Positions 51,960-63,386 of a stretch of DNA of 64,000 bases are shown in pieces; within the stretch, counting starts at the first letter, position 1, and every line of letters starts with the position of its first letter. The DNA comes from Chrysomallon squamiferum. Its lineage: Eukaryota > Mollusca > Gastropoda > Neomphalida > Peltospiridae. The notes below the pieces were generated by a model. It ran no database searches. It was given only the letters and a program-made list of their open reading frames with translations, and had not been told where the DNA came from. The translations under genes were made by a program, and so were the position numbers. The DNA is taken from positions 9,686,489-9,750,488 of the forward strand of contig CM022669.1 of NCBI GenBank assembly GCA_012295275.1, written 5' to 3'.

Positions 51960-53240
51960 ATTAGGCCTACTGGGGAAAAAAAAACTATAATTCAGTGAAT
52001 GAGGTACTCAGAATTGTAAATTTCAATAACTGGATGGCGAAAACAGTCTCACTGCAACTATCTCCATTTAGAAGAGATGCTGAGTTTGTAGTTCATCAAA
52101 GTAAACTTTGAGCAGTATCACACAGTCAATATTAATATTCAACCTGATGAACATGGTCCATTTTTATATCTAGCTGCATACTTCGGTATATAAAAACATA
52201 TATTAATTCGATTATGTTTGAAATGCAAGGACTCTTTAAACAAAAACGTGTAATAATTAAATTATTAATGAATAAACATGATAAATAATATTTAATACAA
52301 ACCAGTAAATGTAGTTTATAACTTCAAACTTGGTCACACCTGTTACGCAACTAGGCGGTTAAACTCCACTCGCTATTTAGATGTCTGACCTGACCTAGCG
52401 GATCTCGATCGATAAATCTAAAATGCAAGATGAATGGATGAAAACAAGTTTTTATTTATTTGCTCCTATCTTTATCTTTTTATTACTAAATATAACCGAT
52501 CCTTGATACGTGCATTATTATTTACACAGCACTCTGCTGTCACAGATGATAATTATGAAGGACAAAAATCTTGAGCAAATGGCACATCTGGATGTACGTG
52601 GCAATAATTAAAAGTTATTTAGAGCTGTCTCCCACCCGTTGAATGATCTAGCGAAAAGGACATTGACAGGTTATAAAATACTGACCAATGAACAAAGCAC
52701 AACAAATCTGGACCCCTAACAAAACATTATTTTTTATTAATTTCTGTCAACAAAATCTATTTTTAAGGTCATGGCTATTGCACCAACAGTCGGATAAATA
52801 AAATAATGGAAAACATAAAATATAAAAATATAACGACAGTAAAATAACTTAAAATTTACTTAATTAATAAAAAGTATACTAATGCACTTGAAAACTTTAG
52901 AATAATTACTTCAGCAGCATTAAATTATTTAATTATTTAATTAAATAAAACAGAAACCTCTAGTCAGTATAATATCTTTAATATTAAATATGGACGATGA
53001 ACGGAGAGTTGACAAGCCATCGTTTTCATATTAGTTATTACGTATTTTATTTATTAATTAACGATAAATGACTTAGCAAGGATTATTAAGGCACTAATAG
53101 GTAATTCAGATTCGTATGAGTACTGCAGATTTTTAGAAATTAAGCGATCGCTAGAAAATGTGTGATCTTTACAAGAAGCTGTTACTAATGTTACCGACTT
53201 TCGGAACAATATTCACTTCTTTAAGCTTGAAGAGGAGTGA
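51960..53240 (-). promoter_or_regulatory. CpG-bearing zone upstream of the SLC27A gene, probable promoter
   Basis: CG dinucleotides reappear here (for example GTTACGCAACTAGGCGG near 52,342 and GCGGATCTCGATCG near 52,399) between two CG-depleted blocks. The position fits the promoter and non-coding first exon of SLC27A, whose coding exon 1 begins right after an acceptor at 51,523. No TSS or TATA box can be placed with confidence. Confidence 0.45.
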
Positions 53241-55454
53241 TTATCTCCCTTACACCAGGAAAACTTTGGTATTTTATTATTATTATTATTATCATTATTT
53301 TAAATTTATTAATTATTTTATTTATTAATAAAGTAATACACTGTGTTATAATAGTAAAATTAATATATTAATAAAAATAATATGTTAAATATTTGTTTAA
53401 TATTTATTTGTTTTATTTATTTATTTTTGTTTATTTTGTTTGCTTCTCATATTAAAACTAGGCTGAATTATGAATTTAACTATGTAGTATATAGACAGTC
53501 TTCTCGACAAATGTTAAATAACAATATTTTTATTAACCCTGAATTAATATTTAATCAACAACAAATCAATATAAAATTAGTTTGATATTAATGGTCATTA
53601 GTTTATCAGTTATACAAGTTTATATAATAATAAGAAATGCTACTGAGGCAATCAAAACATTCCAGATATGCCAACACATTTATCATGATTCATAATTTTT
53701 AAATCATGTCAGAACCAGAAAGCATGCTACAAGCACCACAACCTAGATAAATATATTCTACTTTCAGTGCTTGTATAAACTGATAGGACATCTTTCCACA
53801 ATTAATGGGATATTCAGTGGCATATTCAAAACATTTTTTTTTTTTTTTTTTTTTTTTTGAAATCTGCTTTTTGTATTGTGTCATATATTGCTGAGAACAA
53901 TGCAGGTAAGGATAAAAACATGATAGTTCTTTTTTAATTATCAGCACTGGATTTCAGCAACATGTTTTCTCACTAACAGGCAAGTAGAGACCAGTCTTTA
54001 ATTAAACTGAACATTAGCTGGACAGTGAAAAAAACTGTTTGTTGAGGAGACCTAGATTATTAGAAAAACATCTGTAACCAGTACTCTACTCAAATGACTG
54101 ATTTTACAACACATCACAATGGGATAGATTTTCACAGAAAAAATAAAATACCAAAACATATCAATTTACATTTTTATTTACAAATAATTAAGAAAAAGGC
54201 ATTCTTCATAATAATACATATACACATTTTTTTTTTTTTTTTTATAAGGTTATACAGGAAGAAATTTTAATGAATTTCCTCTTTATTATTCTAGTAAATA
54301 ATTTAAAATGTACAAGTGAAATAATACTGCATGCAAATTTATAAAATCAAAGAAATCAATTTTAATGCCAAGATTCACAATTTCTTAAAATAACTGAGTA
54401 TAATTTACAAATACCATAAAATGGTAAAAATGAAAATGAGAAAAAAGAATAAAACTTTGTATTTATATTAAAATGTTTCTCACAGTCCAGTTACATATTG
54501 ATTGTACAGCAATATACTGATATGTCATTAATAAAATATTCTTAAAACATACATTTTTCTACTACTACATTTACAGTCACTACCACTACAACTACTGTTA
54601 AATTATCATACAGATAGACCTCTACTAATGATCAGTATCATAAAACAGAGAAGTTGGTGGGCAAAAAGAAATCTTTTTCTGTAACATTTACAATGTTTAT
54701 AATATCATTTACTTTTTTCTGTAACACCATATGTTTGTGTGTGTGTGTGTGTGTGTGTGCTTACATATATGTCTGTATGTGTGTGTACATAATGATACTA
54801 AGTACTCCATACTACGTTAAGTGACCTGCATTAAAATAATAATAATAATAATAAAATTAAAATAAAAAATAATAAAAAATAAATAAATTAAAATAATTCA
54901 CACAACCATCTTCATCCACTAGAAGAAAAAAATTTTAACAATAAAAATGTATAAAATCAAAATTATTTGTTATTCATGATTCCAGCACAAGCATTTTAAA
55001 TTTTGACAAGTAAATATATAAAATATTTAACATTTCTGATTAAAAGCTTACAGGATAATATATTGAAAATCAATAATAATCTGGAATGTAAGAAATTTAA
55101 AAAACATTTTACAACTCTTAAAAATAAAACACTGAACATACCAACAGAGTAATAAAATTTTGATTTCTTTGTTACTTTTGTAGATAAAATTTGGGAATAT
55201 ATTTCAAGAGATACTTTTTAATATCATTATCATCATTGTATTTGTACTCTTCTTATTATTATTATTCATAATTATCAGGGTATTTGTATTTTATTATTAT
55301 TTTTTTAATATCATTATCATTGTATTTTTCTTCTTATTTTTATTTTTATTTTTTGTGTAGCTAATTGTATTATAACCAGGTATAAAAATATGCCTACAAT
55401 TTGTTAAATAACTGTACTTAAAAATAGTAGTTATTTATGTGATTTATATATGAT
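53241..55454. other. CG-depleted 3' flank of the zinc-finger gene
   Basis: AT-rich, with an A/T homopolymer near 53,829-53,858, (GT)n near 54,735-54,760 and ATT runs. I counted only two CGs in about 2.2 kb. It may hold a long 3' UTR of the zinc-finger gene. No ORF of interest. Confidence 0.55.
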
Positions 55455-58226
55455 TTAAACAAACTGAACAGACATATTCATAAAGCTGATATCAGCAGAA
55501 CCGGTGGTGTCCACCGAATCCTGGACAGTTCTGTTAGTGTTGTTGTTGTTGTTGTTGTGTATCATCATGTGTGATTCCAGCGTGTTACTCCACTGGTATC
55601 TCTTTCCACAGATGTGACACTCAAATGGCAGCTGGCCATTATGTTTCCTCATGTGCACATCATAGTTCACTTTCAAAGCAAACTGTCGACTGCAAAGAGA
55701 ACAGTTAAAAATTGTTTCTGCTGAATGTTTCTGTCTCAGGTGATTCTCCAGGAGGCCCATGGTTGGAAAGAGAGAGTCACATTGGTTACACCTGTGTGTG
55801 TTGTCACTAAAATGCTGTCTGATGTGATTGTTAAGTTGATTTTCATCATGGAATTGGTAACTGCAGAGACCACAGTTGAACAAACCTTTCTGTTCAGACA
55901 AATGAGTCTTCAAATGTTCTTCCAAAGGATTTGTCGCTGAGAACTGTTTCCCACACACTTTGCACCGGAATTTGTTGTCCGTTCCATGCTTTTCAAGATG
56001 GCGTCTGAAACTGCTGTTCTCTTCATATTCCTTGCCGCAGATGTCACATCTGTAAGGGTTAGAGTTGGAATGTTTGAACTTTATATGTCTGGTCAGTTTC
56101 CAGTCTGTGTTGAAAAACTTCTCACAGAGGTAACAGGAGTATGATTTGGACTTGTTGTGTGTGAACATGTGTCTAGTGAAGTTACTCTTCTGACCGTATC
56201 TTTTCCCACAGATTTCACAGCTCCACGGTTTCTCGCCAGTGTGAAGTCGAATGTGCTGAATGAGACCGGAGCTCTGTTTGAAAGCTCGACCACACATCTC
56301 ACATTTGAAAGGTCTCTCATTCGTGTGAGTCCTCATGTGCAGTCTGAGATTCGTGGTGAACTTGAATGTTTTGTTACAAATGTAGCAGACAAAAGGCTTC
56401 TCATGGGAATGAGTTTTTTCATGTTCTTTAACCCCTTTAGCAGTGGCCAGCACTTTTTCACAGATAGAACACTTGAACACTTCACTGCCTCGCTGTGAAC
56501 GCTTGATCTTCTCCATGTCTGAAATTGACTTTGGATCGTACATCCTGTAGCAGTGCTCACACTTGAAGGGTTTTTGAAGGCTGTAGTATTTCAGCTCTTT
56601 CTCACAGTTCACACACTGCAAAATGCGAGGCTTACGATGAGTTCGTTTGTGAATTAACATCTCAGTTTTACGCTGGAACGTCTTGTGACATTTTTGACAT
56701 TCCCACTTGAGAGGATTGTCCTCCGACTGAGTGCCTCTGTTGCATTTTGTTTTGATTCTCTTCGACTCAGAAATGCTGTGTCTCACTTTCTTCCTTTTTT
56801 TCTTGTCAAGTTTTTTCTTCACACAAATGCTGCAGGCATCAATGTACTCCAGAGTGTTGTCTTCTTTAACTTTAGCAATCACACACGTGATTTCACGTCC
56901 TTTCTTTGAGCACAGACCACACACTGACAAAGCTTTGTTCTTTGGAAATTTAACATTTGGTTTCATCTTGCTTTGTGAACTGGCAACAAGTGGTGCTTTA
57001 ACAGCTGGCTTATTAGAAGCGAAGAGTGCTGAGTTGTTTGTGTTCAGGTTGCTTTGTGTGATGTTAAATGAGGAAGACGTGTTGCATGCTTGTTGAAAGT
57101 GAACAGATATGGAAGAATTCTGATCTGACACACAGCTTCCTGGAGTGTGTGAATTACAATTTGATATTCCTAGAGGTTGAAAGTTTGAGTTAATTACATT
57201 ATTAGCAGCTGTCAGTTTGATTCCCGATTGTGACCCCTGTATCTGAGAACTGCTGGTATTGATGTACTGCACACGCTGCACATTTACAACTGTCCCTCCT
57301 GTACAACCACTGGATCCTGATGTTAAAGGTAGCGACATGTTTGAACTAGTTTTAACTTGCTCCTGATCTTCCATCAGCTTCCTTGCTTGTTCAGCCTTGA
57401 TCTTATCTGACTCAGTTTTACAACACTTGTCACATGTTGTTACATACAACACATTACTGCCTTCCATCTTTACCAAAATCTTTCTGTTTAACGTTGTTAA
57501 TGAGACATTGCAAATCTGACAAACTATTTTCTTTCCTTTTTTCATGTTTTTGGCAGGGTTTGGTTTGGCAGGTTTCATATTTTTTTTAGTGTTAGTGTCA
57601 GTGGCCAGCAGTTTCTCCACAATCATCTGACTTATTTTAACAGGGTCTTCTAAATCTGCTGCAGTTGAGCTTTTACCAGTGGGGACTGAAGTCTTATTGC
57701 CAACTTCGTTAGCAGTGTTTGGTGTGAAATAATTCTCAAACACATCACTGTACTGTCTCTGGAGAGGCTGTACTGATTTAATGTTGCTATTTTGAGGAAA
57801 ATTTCTGCTGTATCCAGGCATGTCCTGGTAAAATACTTGTCCAGAAATGGGCAGTGAGGTCATGGAGCAGCTTGGATTCTGATCATTCATGTTGGCGACC
57901 ATTAAAGGGTACGTCCTGTCAAATTCCTGGTTTATTATTCTGCTGGATAAAACTTGAGATGCATGGTCTGTAGGTTGTTGTTGTTCTTGCTGCTGCTGCT
58001 GCTGCTGTTGCTGTTGTTGCTGTGGATAATTTGTGACGACATCATGATTATTGGACACAGGGCCATTGGAAGTGCTGGTGTATACTGGACCAGTGGCTGT
58101 TATGTTAATAGGCAGAGCAGGTCCAATGTCTCCCTGCATTCGAACATAGCACTGAAGTTCTTTAGAATAAAAAAGTACAGATTCAGTTTCTCTGTTCTGC
58201 TGGCCTTCCATGATGATCTTATCCAT
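55455..58226 (-). CDS. C2H2 zinc-finger protein with two CxxC-x25-CxxC modules (923 aa)
   Basis: Probable nuclear DNA-binding transcription factor. The open frame extends to 58,265, but those first 13 codons lie in an intron: GCATTACAG ends exactly before ATGGAT at 58,226, which I take as the start. In the 923-aa numbering a polyQ tract lies at about 69-84, followed by Ser/Asn-rich disorder. A cysteine module has C236-x2-C239-x25-C265-x2-C268, and a second has C436-x2-C439-x25-C465-x2-C468 with a basic KKKLDKKKRKKVR tail (likely nuclear signal). From about 508 onward come twelve C2H2 fingers plus one degenerate unit (LQCVNCEKELKYY) after finger 1. Linkers such as TNERPF and TGEKPW occur between fingers 3, 4 and 5, the best candidates for specific DNA contact. 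A short polyN run follows the last finger. No KRAB, SCAN or BTB is seen. The frame is intact; the orthologue is not identified. Confidence 0.93.
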   Translation of the reverse strand: MDKIIMEGQQNRETESVLFYSKELQCYVRMQGDIGPALPINITATGPVYTSTSNGPVSNNHDVVTNYPQQQQQQQQQQQQEQQQPTDHASQVLSSRIINQEFDRTYPLMVANMNDQNPSCSMTSLPISGQVFYQDMPGYSRNFPQNSNIKSVQPLQRQYSDVFENYFTPNTANEVGNKTSVPTGKSSTAADLEDPVKISQMIVEKLLATDTNTKKNMKPAKPNPAKNMKKGKKIVCQICNVSLTTLNRKILVKMEGSNVLYVTTCDKCCKTESDKIKAEQARKLMEDQEQVKTSSNMSLPLTSGSSGCTGGTVVNVQRVQYINTSSSQIQGSQSGIKLTAANNVINSNFQPLGISNCNSHTPGSCVSDQNSSISVHFQQACNTSSSFNITQSNLNTNNSALFASNKPAVKAPLVASSQSKMKPNVKFPKNKALSVCGLCSKKGREITCVIAKVKEDNTLEYIDACSICVKKKLDKKKRKKVRHSISESKRIKTKCNRGTQSEDNPLKWECQKCHKTFQRKTEMLIHKRTHRKPRILQCVNCEKELKYYSLQKPFKCEHCYRMYDPKSISDMEKIKRSQRGSEVFKCSICEKVLATAKGVKEHEKTHSHEKPFVCYICNKTFKFTTNLRLHMRTHTNERPFKCEMCGRAFKQSSGLIQHIRLHTGEKPWSCEICGKRYGQKSNFTRHMFTHNKSKSYSCYLCEKFFNTDWKLTRHIKFKHSNSNPYRCDICGKEYEENSSFRRHLEKHGTDNKFRCKVCGKQFSATNPLEEHLKTHLSEQKGLFNCGLCSYQFHDENQLNNHIRQHFSDNTHRCNQCDSLFPTMGLLENHLRQKHSAETIFNCSLCSRQFALKVNYDVHMRKHNGQLPFECHICGKRYQWSNTLESHMMIHNNNNNNTNRTVQDSVDTTGSADISFMNMSVQFV

Positions 58227-60723
58227 CTGTAATGCAATGAAAGTCTTTAGAATATTTAACACCAAGATGGTCTAATTCACAGAAAATAAATAAGATACCA
58301 GTGAGTAATGTTGAAGTTTTTAAAATATGTTAAAAAATTAAGAGACATACTTGTGAATTTGCTAAATATGATTTCTGTGGACTGGACTAAATATTCAGCC
58401 AATGATACATCTTATACACTATCTATCATAATGTGATCCAAACCCTTTTCTTATTACTTTTGAGACAAACCAGTCTCCACCTTCTATTAACTGGTTTAAT
58501 AATATAATTTATATATCAACACATTTCAAGACATATAGATATATAGAATTATTTGGTGTTAAACAGAGGATTTTTGTACAATAGTGATACGAAAAAATGT
58601 AATCTTCTAATTATTCTGTTCTATTTATGTTAATCTTATCAAATTGTATTTAAAAAAAAATAATACTTTGGTTATGCATTTTTGATAAACCATTATGGAT
58701 ACATGGCTGAACACAACATATTCTTCTTTTAAAATGAAAATTTTCACATTTAATTTGTGATAGTTAATAAATAAATAAATTATAATGATATATTCATTTA
58801 AATAATAAAGACACACCAAATAATATGTAGACCAGTTAGAGTCAAAAGCTCTATGGATATTGTAATATTTAATCTCAAATTTATAAAATGTTTAATGAAG
58901 TGAAAAAACAATAAACAAAAATACTGGGACAAAACAAAAACTGTAGCTCAGAACTTCAGTATTCATTACTGACAGCTAGTTGACTAAATATGCATTCATT
59001 TTACTAACCTGTTAAACAATTAATTTAATCCTGATTCCTGTAATTTGTGTCCCAAAAGACTGGGACAAATTATACTGAGACATACTTGAAGATTAAAACC
59101 AAAGTACTGAAAAAGAAAAAAGTCATGGTACAGTTCTAACTACAGAACAATAAACCAGTTTATATATAATAATTAAATACAGTCAGGATGTTATCTAATT
59201 AATTATTAATTAATCAACTTTATCATGTATCTGTTTCTCTATGCATTAACCTATAAACTTGTACAATCATTAAATATTATAAATATAATTATTATTATGC
59301 TTTAGCATTAAATTATAAATATGATCTGTCATGGCAGCTTTTGAAGCAATGAAGTGGTTTAAGATTAAAAATAAAGAAAACTCTATCGGATTTTTATTTT
59401 ATCTATTTTCTATTTTATTCTTTATTTTATTCTTTATTTTATTTAAACAATCCCTATGACAACGGGATACTGTATTCTACAAATACACTTATTAATACGT
59501 AAAAATCGAACAACAACAAAAAATATATATGATAATTAATAGTTCAATAAGTTAATACCATCATTCACAGCTGCTATTTTTCATTATAAATAATAAACTA
59601 TTAGCATATACCCATGAGCTGCGTACAGTTATATTTATTAGGATGCATTATGATCTAAGTGATTATTAAATAAACAAAATTAGGTTGTGTCTTACTTCAA
59701 ATAATTTTCATTATATTTATAATCATAATCGATAATGTCAAAAATGAAAAAGTATTGTACTTTTTGTAGTTATTAAAAAAAGAAAAAAGAAAAAATATTA
59801 AAAAATGGTTTTAATATAACATGATCGATAACAAATAATATAAAATAAAATAAAATACAAAATCAAGTTAATTACCCAACACGTCTGAAACAAACACCTG
59901 ATTACATTTAGCTTTGTAGACTTGGAAGAATACCGGAAGCTATAATACAAAATATACCAGTTTCCAATCTGTGAGAAACGAAAAACAGTCGATTAGGGTC
60001 TAACCTAAAAGTGGGTTTTTTTTTATTTTTTTTATTATTTTTTTTTTTTTTTTTTTTAAATTAGCGTTTTGACCCGGAATCAGTTCGATATTGGTTCTGA
60101 ACTATAATATAATATTATAATTTATTATTATTTTTTTTTTATCAATAATAATAATAATAATAACAGTAACAATAACAACAGCAGCAGCAACAAAAACAGC
60201 AACAAACAAACAAACAAATAACCAACTAAATAAATAAATAATGAAAATGAGAATGATTATGATGATGATGAAATATAAACAATAATATTTATTTATTTAT
60301 TTATTTATTATTTTCCTAATGTCATACGAAAATTTTAATTTTTCGACACAAACAGTGAAACAGGTAAGACAAATATGCAAAATGTAATATAAAATCAAAT
60401 TATTAAAAAGTTTGAATATCCTAGCTGGTATCTTACTATTGTTCTGTATTATACATTTGTTTTGTTTGTTTTTTGTGTTTTTTTTAGATACTTTAGTACT
60501 TTATATATTTTTAAGAATTTTTAAAATATATTTTGCTTGTTGGTATGAATATATTCATAAACAACTGTATCTTCTTTTCACAACTTTTATGTAGGTAATA
60601 AAATATCGATTGTTTTCTGCAAATAATATTGCTGTTTAGATAAAGCCGTCATAAAATGACAGACTGTAGAATGAATTGTGTTTAGTTATCATTCATTCAT
60701 TCATTCATTCATACATACATATA

Positions 60724-60758
<35 letters not shown>

Positions 60759-60825
60759 GTAGATAGACAGATAGATAGTCTAATATACATTTACAAAATG
60801 ATCTGTTGAAACTGTTTTATTTATA

Positions 60826-60881
<56 letters not shown>

Positions 60882-61009
60882 GCTGTTGTTGCTGTTGCTG
60901 TTGTTGTTATATAATAGTATTTGAACTGTCATTTGCAGCCATTAATATGCTGTTGCTCTCTCGAAACCTCGGCGTGTTACTTTTTGTCCGCCACGTGTTA
61001 CTTTTTGCA

Positions 61010-61048
<39 letters not shown>

Positions 61049-61307
61049 TCAAACGCAAACCTACCCAAACACACTCCATAACACTTATCAAAGACATTTG
61101 TTATTAATAACGCTTACGGCGAAAAGCGCTTTGATCCTGAATATCTACAAAAATCTGTCAAGAAGCCAGCACATCTGCGTTTTGTATTTTCTCTACAAAA
61201 TTTATTTCTTGTATATTTTACACAGTTTTCATCAGCCGAAATAAATTATATTTAATAACAATAAAAAAATAATAATTAGAAAAATCCAGATTAATTTCAT
61301 TTTTTAC

Positions 61308-61359
<52 letters not shown>

Positions 61360-61962
61360 GTCGTGGTTATTGTTACTGTTATTGCTACTGTTATTATAAA
61401 TTTATTATCAGAAAGAAAGCAAGAAAAGTTAAGTGTAAATTTACTGGTGATATAGTATATTTCATAGCTCGTATTAATAAATAAACAAACAAACAAACAA
61501 ACAAACAAACAAACAAATTTCCAATCTTGATTATTACAACATTTTTATTTAGTGGAATTTTTTTTATTATTATTTTTTTTTTTTTTCTAACTTGAAAATT
61601 CACACTAGCTAATTAAAAATGTATTTAATAAAAAGTAACATGAAATTTATTTAAAATATGTCGCAGAATATTTATATGTTTATAGGGAATCCTCTTGAAC
61701 AGCACCAATTTTTTTTTACAAGAGATGACTACTAAGAATAGGACATGTAAATGATGATGATGGTAATTAAACAATTGTGGGAACTGGGTTTGTTTGTTTG
61801 TTCACGACGGAAGAATATTTTAACTATTTATTAACTTTTTAGAAATGTAATTCTAAATGATTGTTTTGTTTTATTTTATTATATTTTACCTTTATTTCAT
61901 GAATTTACTTACTTACTTAGTTTCTTAATTAATGTATTAATTATCTCATTAATTTATTTATT

Positions 61963-62008
<46 letters not shown>

Positions 62009-62076
62009 TACACACACACACACACACATATACCATTATATACACACAGTATACATGCACACTAACACAAACACCT

Positions 62077-62133
<57 letters not shown>

Positions 62134-62293
62134 GATCACAGATTTTTCTAATTAATTATGCTTACAGTGGTGATCGTTTTGATGTACACATTTTTTTGTC
62201 AAAACGCCAAGCTATTTGCTTCTTATTTCTTTTCCACGCTTTTCATATCTGGCACATGATTTGAATTATAATGCATTTATTATGGAATATTAA

Positions 62294-62333
<40 letters not shown>

Positions 62334-62448
62334 TTTCAGTAAATTAAAAATATAAATAAATAAATAAATAAAAACAGCAGTATTAAATATTTATTAGCAT
62401 GAATCTGTTATCTGCTTCAGCATCAGCTTTAGGAATATCATAATCACG
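58227..62448. other. upstream region of the zinc-finger gene and intergenic stretch
   Basis: 58,227-59,380 is CG-poor, like the gene body, and probably a 5' intron. CGs return from about 59,390. Beyond 60,120 are AAT/AAC triplets, CATA repeats (60,700-60,760), (TTA)n (60,831-60,881), (CA)n (61,012-61,045), (ATT)n (61,309-61,359), (AAAC)n (61,480-61,516), CA arrays (61,968-62,125) and (AAT)n (62,293-62,331). No exon is recognisable. Confidence 0.6.
59390..60110 (-). promoter_or_regulatory. CpG-bearing zone, probable promoter of the zinc-finger gene
   Basis: CGs return here after the CG-depleted gene body, including ACCGGAAGC near 59,931 and GACCCGGAATCAGTTCG near 60,071. The zinc-finger coding exon starts directly at an acceptor, so a non-coding first exon must lie upstream, and this zone is the natural place. 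Inferred from composition. Confidence 0.4.
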
Positions 62449-63386
62449 TCAACGTTGTTGTCGGGTTTTATAATTATATCTTCGTTCTCTTGGAATTCGT
62501 CTTTTTTTTCTGTTTGTTTTCACTATTAATATATTATTAGATTGTTTAACCGAGTGTTTCACTTTATTTTCTGATGCTGAATCTGGGCGCATTGCTTGTT
62601 TGACAAACGGATACCGATCTTCCAGAAGATAACACGGAACAGTTTTAATCAGATTCCCGGGTACCTCCAGTTCACGTCTGTGATCGTAATGGTTCGATTT
62701 ACACATTCGAATATTGAGGTGGACAGAAAGAAACGCTTTGGAGTCTCTGGGAACAGGTAATGACATATTTAAAAATGGCCCTGTTGTCAAAGGAAAGGTT
62801 ATGGACTTTTTAAAGCAGAGACTACCTTGCCAAATATGAGTTGCGTTTTCTTGATAAAAGAATACATCAATAAACGGCCATTTCCATGCTCTAGTTTCTA
62901 TCGGTTCAGAAAGTTTGGAATAAAACTTCCAGCACACACCGAGCGACCGGTCCAGATAGAAGTCCGGCTTGAGAGAACTGAGAACACTAAACAAATGTTT
63001 CTGCTGCTGTTTTGGAACAAGAATATCGACGTCATCGTCCCAGGGAATAATTCCGTGATGGCGGTAAGATCCTAGAAGACTTCCGGAGTACAGGAAGAAT
63101 GTAATATTGGCCCGTTCCATCTCTGAGGCAAATCGTTTTGTTATCAACTGGAAAATTTCTACCTCGCCGTCTGTTATCCTTCTAGTAAATATCTCATCCA
63201 GCAAGTATATGTCTTTTCATTAGTTGTCCTTGTGGTAAAGAACTTACCAAGTAAGTACATGTCATTTTTATTATACACGTTACTGAAAAACAGTTCATAC
63301 GCCAAACACCAAATGGCTGACGTAAACAGAATAAGGCAGAATACTGTTTTTTTTAGGTTTTTTTGTAAACTCGGTGTTTCTGTCAT
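62449..63386 (-). CDS. LicD-family (fukutin-like) type II membrane enzyme, one-base frame break near the N-terminus
   Basis: LicD-domain proteins transfer phospho-sugars or phosphocholine; the animal members fukutin and FKRP are Golgi ribitol-phosphate transferases. ATG 63,386 opens a short cytosolic tail, a membrane segment at residues 14-34 (VFCLILFTSAIWCLAYELFF) and a stem. The frame then ends at 63,174, while the catalytic frame is open from about 63,219 down to 62,449. One missing base in the A4 at 63,214-63,217 would join them (312 aa). The catalytic part shows YSGSLLGSYRHH, PWDDDVDI (metal-binding Asp cluster) and WPFIDVFFY, all LicD hallmarks. The stem carries a diverged 17-codon tandem duplication. 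The tail is basic. The alternative to a missing base is a 35-base intron at GTAAGT 63,251, too short to be comfortable. Function in this organism is unknown; family assignment firm. Confidence 0.88.

Noticed and set aside
55725-57096. Plus-strand ORFs of 70-120 aa over the zinc-finger exon
   Set aside because: Antisense shadows of the C2H2 coding sequence.
58227-58265. Thirteen extra N-terminal codons of the zinc-finger ORF (MVLNILKTFIALQ)
   Set aside because: They form the pyrimidine tract and acceptor (CATTGCATTACAG) of an intron; the next codon ATGGAT is the better start.
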